From: CAZTHM01 sp041946825
GTDB lineage: Bacteria; Acidobacteriota; Terriglobia; UBA7540
NCBI GenBank assembly: GCA_041946825.1
Contig: JBHGBD010000020.1
Location: 1 to 64,000 of the forward strand
Direction: 5' to 3'
Length of the DNA: 64,000 bases
Shown: positions 63,301-64,000 of the stretch, piece after piece
How positions within the stretch are numbered: position 1 is the stretch's first letter
How the letters are laid out: each line of letters begins with the position of its first letter
Notes under the pieces: generated by a model
What the model was told of the DNA's origin: nothing
Seen by the model: the letters and a program-made list of their open reading frames with translations, nothing else
The model's database searches: none
Translations under genes and position numbers: made by a program

Positions 63301-63734
63301 CCAGCGTGGCGGCGGAACCGCCCCAGCCGGAGGCCGCCAAAGTTACCCGGGGGCATGCGAGGGGAGCGGAGACCATTCTCCTCGTCGAAGATGAAAGCTC
63401 GCTCCGGTCGCTGGTCCGTGGTTTGCTCGAAGGCATCGGCTACACAGTTCTGGAAGCGCCGGATGCTGAAAAGGCGATCCGCAGCTCTGAGGAGTATGAC
63501 GGGCCGATTCACATGCTGCTGACCGACGTGGTCATGCCCGGAATGAGCGGGCCCGAGCTTTCCCAGCAACTCGCCGTTTCGCGTAAGGACATGAAGGTTC
63601 TTTATATGTCGGGTTACGCCGACGACGCGATTGTGCAACACGGCATCCTGTCTTCAAATGCCGCCTATCTTCAGAAACCCTTCACACCTGAAGGCCTGGC
63701 CCAGAAGATCCGCGAAGTTCTGGATACGGCTTGA
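60354..63734 (+). CDS. Hybrid sensor histidine kinase with extracytoplasmic sensor, three PAS domains and receiver
   Basis: 1126 residues. A transmembrane helix (about 38-60), a periplasmic dCache-like sensor (about 62-335), a second helix (about 340-358), a short coiled coil, PAS domains (about 375-485, 505-625 and 630-750), HisKA with His766 (GGVAHDFNNLLTIISGYSDLLL), HATPase_c (VVNARDAMPHGG, DTGCGMD, GTGLGLAMVYGIV) and a C-terminal receiver with Asp1058 (LLTDVVMPGMSG). The single receiver suggests either phosphorelay or feedback. It likely signals to the HD-GYP regulator before it. The ligand is unknown. Confidence 0.9.
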   Translation: MSRQHSEHSSKQSAGSASLDLSGLARTSFPTPLGSGRSTILAFVIGATLVSAFTIFLISRSYQSELEYWIDRQSSVADERAGAVTSFLVERQADADVLGVLPAIEAFTEHPATAKALPQNSPPARQLVDFLDRFSSVYSYRGIYVVDASGKELSRSSGAADPDPDAQSLVRQVVQERSPRIDLLGRSSAGGILAICVPILRKAEGEDPSQPPKHELGAVLLEMSATRNLFPLLTARLLPTRTGETFLIRRQGRDAVYLSPLRSVAQGLEFPRHSLDVDPPAARALDLGDYAGVETDYRGEPVIIATRRIPQTGWGLVRKIDRSEALGPFYRRAVIEGSLGLLIILVYGAILTGYWRGQQARSLQAKVDEQQRLLKVTEYAQEIVDTVPSGLLVLSEDMRVLSANRHFLEFSRLQSNDVVGRRLDEVIQAEGPPYRVEGLSVTGVPTQSVLLNVSVAGREEKLPARIAITSILHPEGEGRMLVVMEDQTESERLRASAEASERRLRDLIQSVDAIVWEADAAPFQMTFVSRRAEEILGYPIDDWLSDPHFWESRLDPADRERIVALARAAVERGEDYELEYRMLAAAGRTVWLRDKVRIVKGIDGRPRQLRGVMLDVTQVKLAEEERARLSLAVEQAAEAIVITDLEGTITYVNPAFERVTGYSRAEALGQNPRILKSGKQNEDFYKELWKTLARGDVWIGRFTNRRKDGTTYEAEAVLSPVRDMAARIVNYVAVERDVTRERQLEEQVRQSQKIEAVGRLAGGVAHDFNNLLTIISGYSDLLLTRLDTEDPSRGHVTEIKKAADRAASLTRQLLAFSRRQVLAPQVLDLNHVVVNIHKMLRRLIGEDIDLVMVPAPDLGRVRVDPGQIEQVLLNLVVNARDAMPHGGKIVIETANVELNDRYAGGHFPVNAGPYVMLAVSDTGCGMDAETQSHIFEPFFTTKEQGKGTGLGLAMVYGIVKQSEGYIWVYSEMGQGTTFKIYFPSVAAEPPQPEAAKVTRGHARGAETILLVEDESSLRSLVRGLLEGIGYTVLEAPDAEKAIRSSEEYDGPIHMLLTDVVMPGMSGPELSQQLAVSRKDMKVLYMSGYADDAIVQHGILSSNAAYLQKPFTPEGLAQKIREVLDTA

Positions 63735-64000
63735 ACTCCCGCCGGCGGTCGCTACTGAATCCCCACGCCGTCGGTTCGTGGGCAGGAACTTCCTCTATCC
63801 GCGTCTGGTTATGAAACATACGGCTCCCTGAGGTTGGCCGTTCCGACCCAGGCAGGAAGCCACAGTGACGCTGAGGTTTCGAGTTTGCCCAGTGGGTCCC
63901 GTAACGATCACATTTTCGTCGCGGCTGCTTCGGTTACCTTCCAAACACTGTTTGACCAGGCGAGTCACGGGCGACTCCGCTCCCAGAATTTCGGGATAGC
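63735..64000. other. End of window, nothing recognised
   Basis: 266 bases after the hybrid kinase stop, with no gene, RNA or clear hairpin that I can support. The overlapping frame 63631-63831 is a shadow of the kinase. Confidence 0.5.

Overview
This is a 64 kb high-GC, densely packed bacterial chromosome segment, most likely from an uncultured or little-studied member of the Acidobacteriota. That placement is inferred from the overall gene repertoire (pilB-pilT-pilC-pilS-pilR-pilA block, NtrY/NtrX pair, abundant TPR proteins), from small secreted proteins with an LG[DE]LARQ motif, and from the style of the intergenic repeats. No rRNA or other decisive marker is present. I see no prophage, transposase or CRISPR array.

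Layout. 1-7000: a truncated initiator tRNA (minus strand) at the left edge, then smpB, pepA, a TrkA-type NAD-binding protein, argS (minus) and a secreted TolB-like protein. 7050-12460: a BrnT/BrnA toxin-antitoxin operon with a clear operator-promoter, a phoH-ybeY-CBS transporter-era cluster, and a second toxin-antitoxin pair. 12530-15370: two CoA-transferase subunits and a secreted GH16 glycanase. 15771-20242: an NtrX/NtrY-like two-component system and an unusual HhH-GPD glycosylase on the minus strand. 20486-28810: a type IVa pilus locus, pilB-pilT-pilC-pilS-pilR, ending in pilA, which has a well-formed sigma-54 promoter, a candidate upstream activator site and a terminator. 29031-36207: seven tightly coupled genes (ABC ATPase, ABC permease, two TPR/membrane proteins, a PAP2 phosphatase, a TMTC-like multispanning TPR protein and a LolA-like protein). 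This is the best candidate for an uncharacterised envelope or glycosylation system. 36247-47223: housekeeping and envelope genes (HAD phosphatase, threonine synthase, AlaX-type editing protein, tRNA-Ala(CGC), S41 protease, TatA/TatC, M28 peptidase, TerC, NadB). 47281-51216: a proline-racemase-family enzyme, an SDR oxidoreductase and a Tat-exported DUF1080-PHP fusion. 51409-53242: aroB and ubiE/menG. 53277-54521: two paralogous secreted coiled-coil proteins. 54522-55430: a long AT-rich spacer with two 51-nt palindromic repeats and a structured purL leader. 55431-63734: purL-purQ, an HD-GYP response regulator and a large hybrid histidine kinase.

How the parts work together. PilS/PilR, the sigma-54 promoter and pilA form a regulatory circuit readable from the sequence. 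The Tat translocase encoded at 42.5 kb has a plausible substrate in the window (the SRRDLL protein at 50 kb). SmpB, PhoH, YbeY and Era all serve ribosome quality control, RNA maturation or ribosome assembly. Several genes (brnT, thrC, the zinc-ribbon gene) have promoters whose predicted start sites fall at or within a few bases of the start codon, so leaderless transcription may be common here. Intergenic spacers carry several kinds of hairpin built from degenerate short repeats. I could not run any homology search or folding program; all family calls come from motif recognition.
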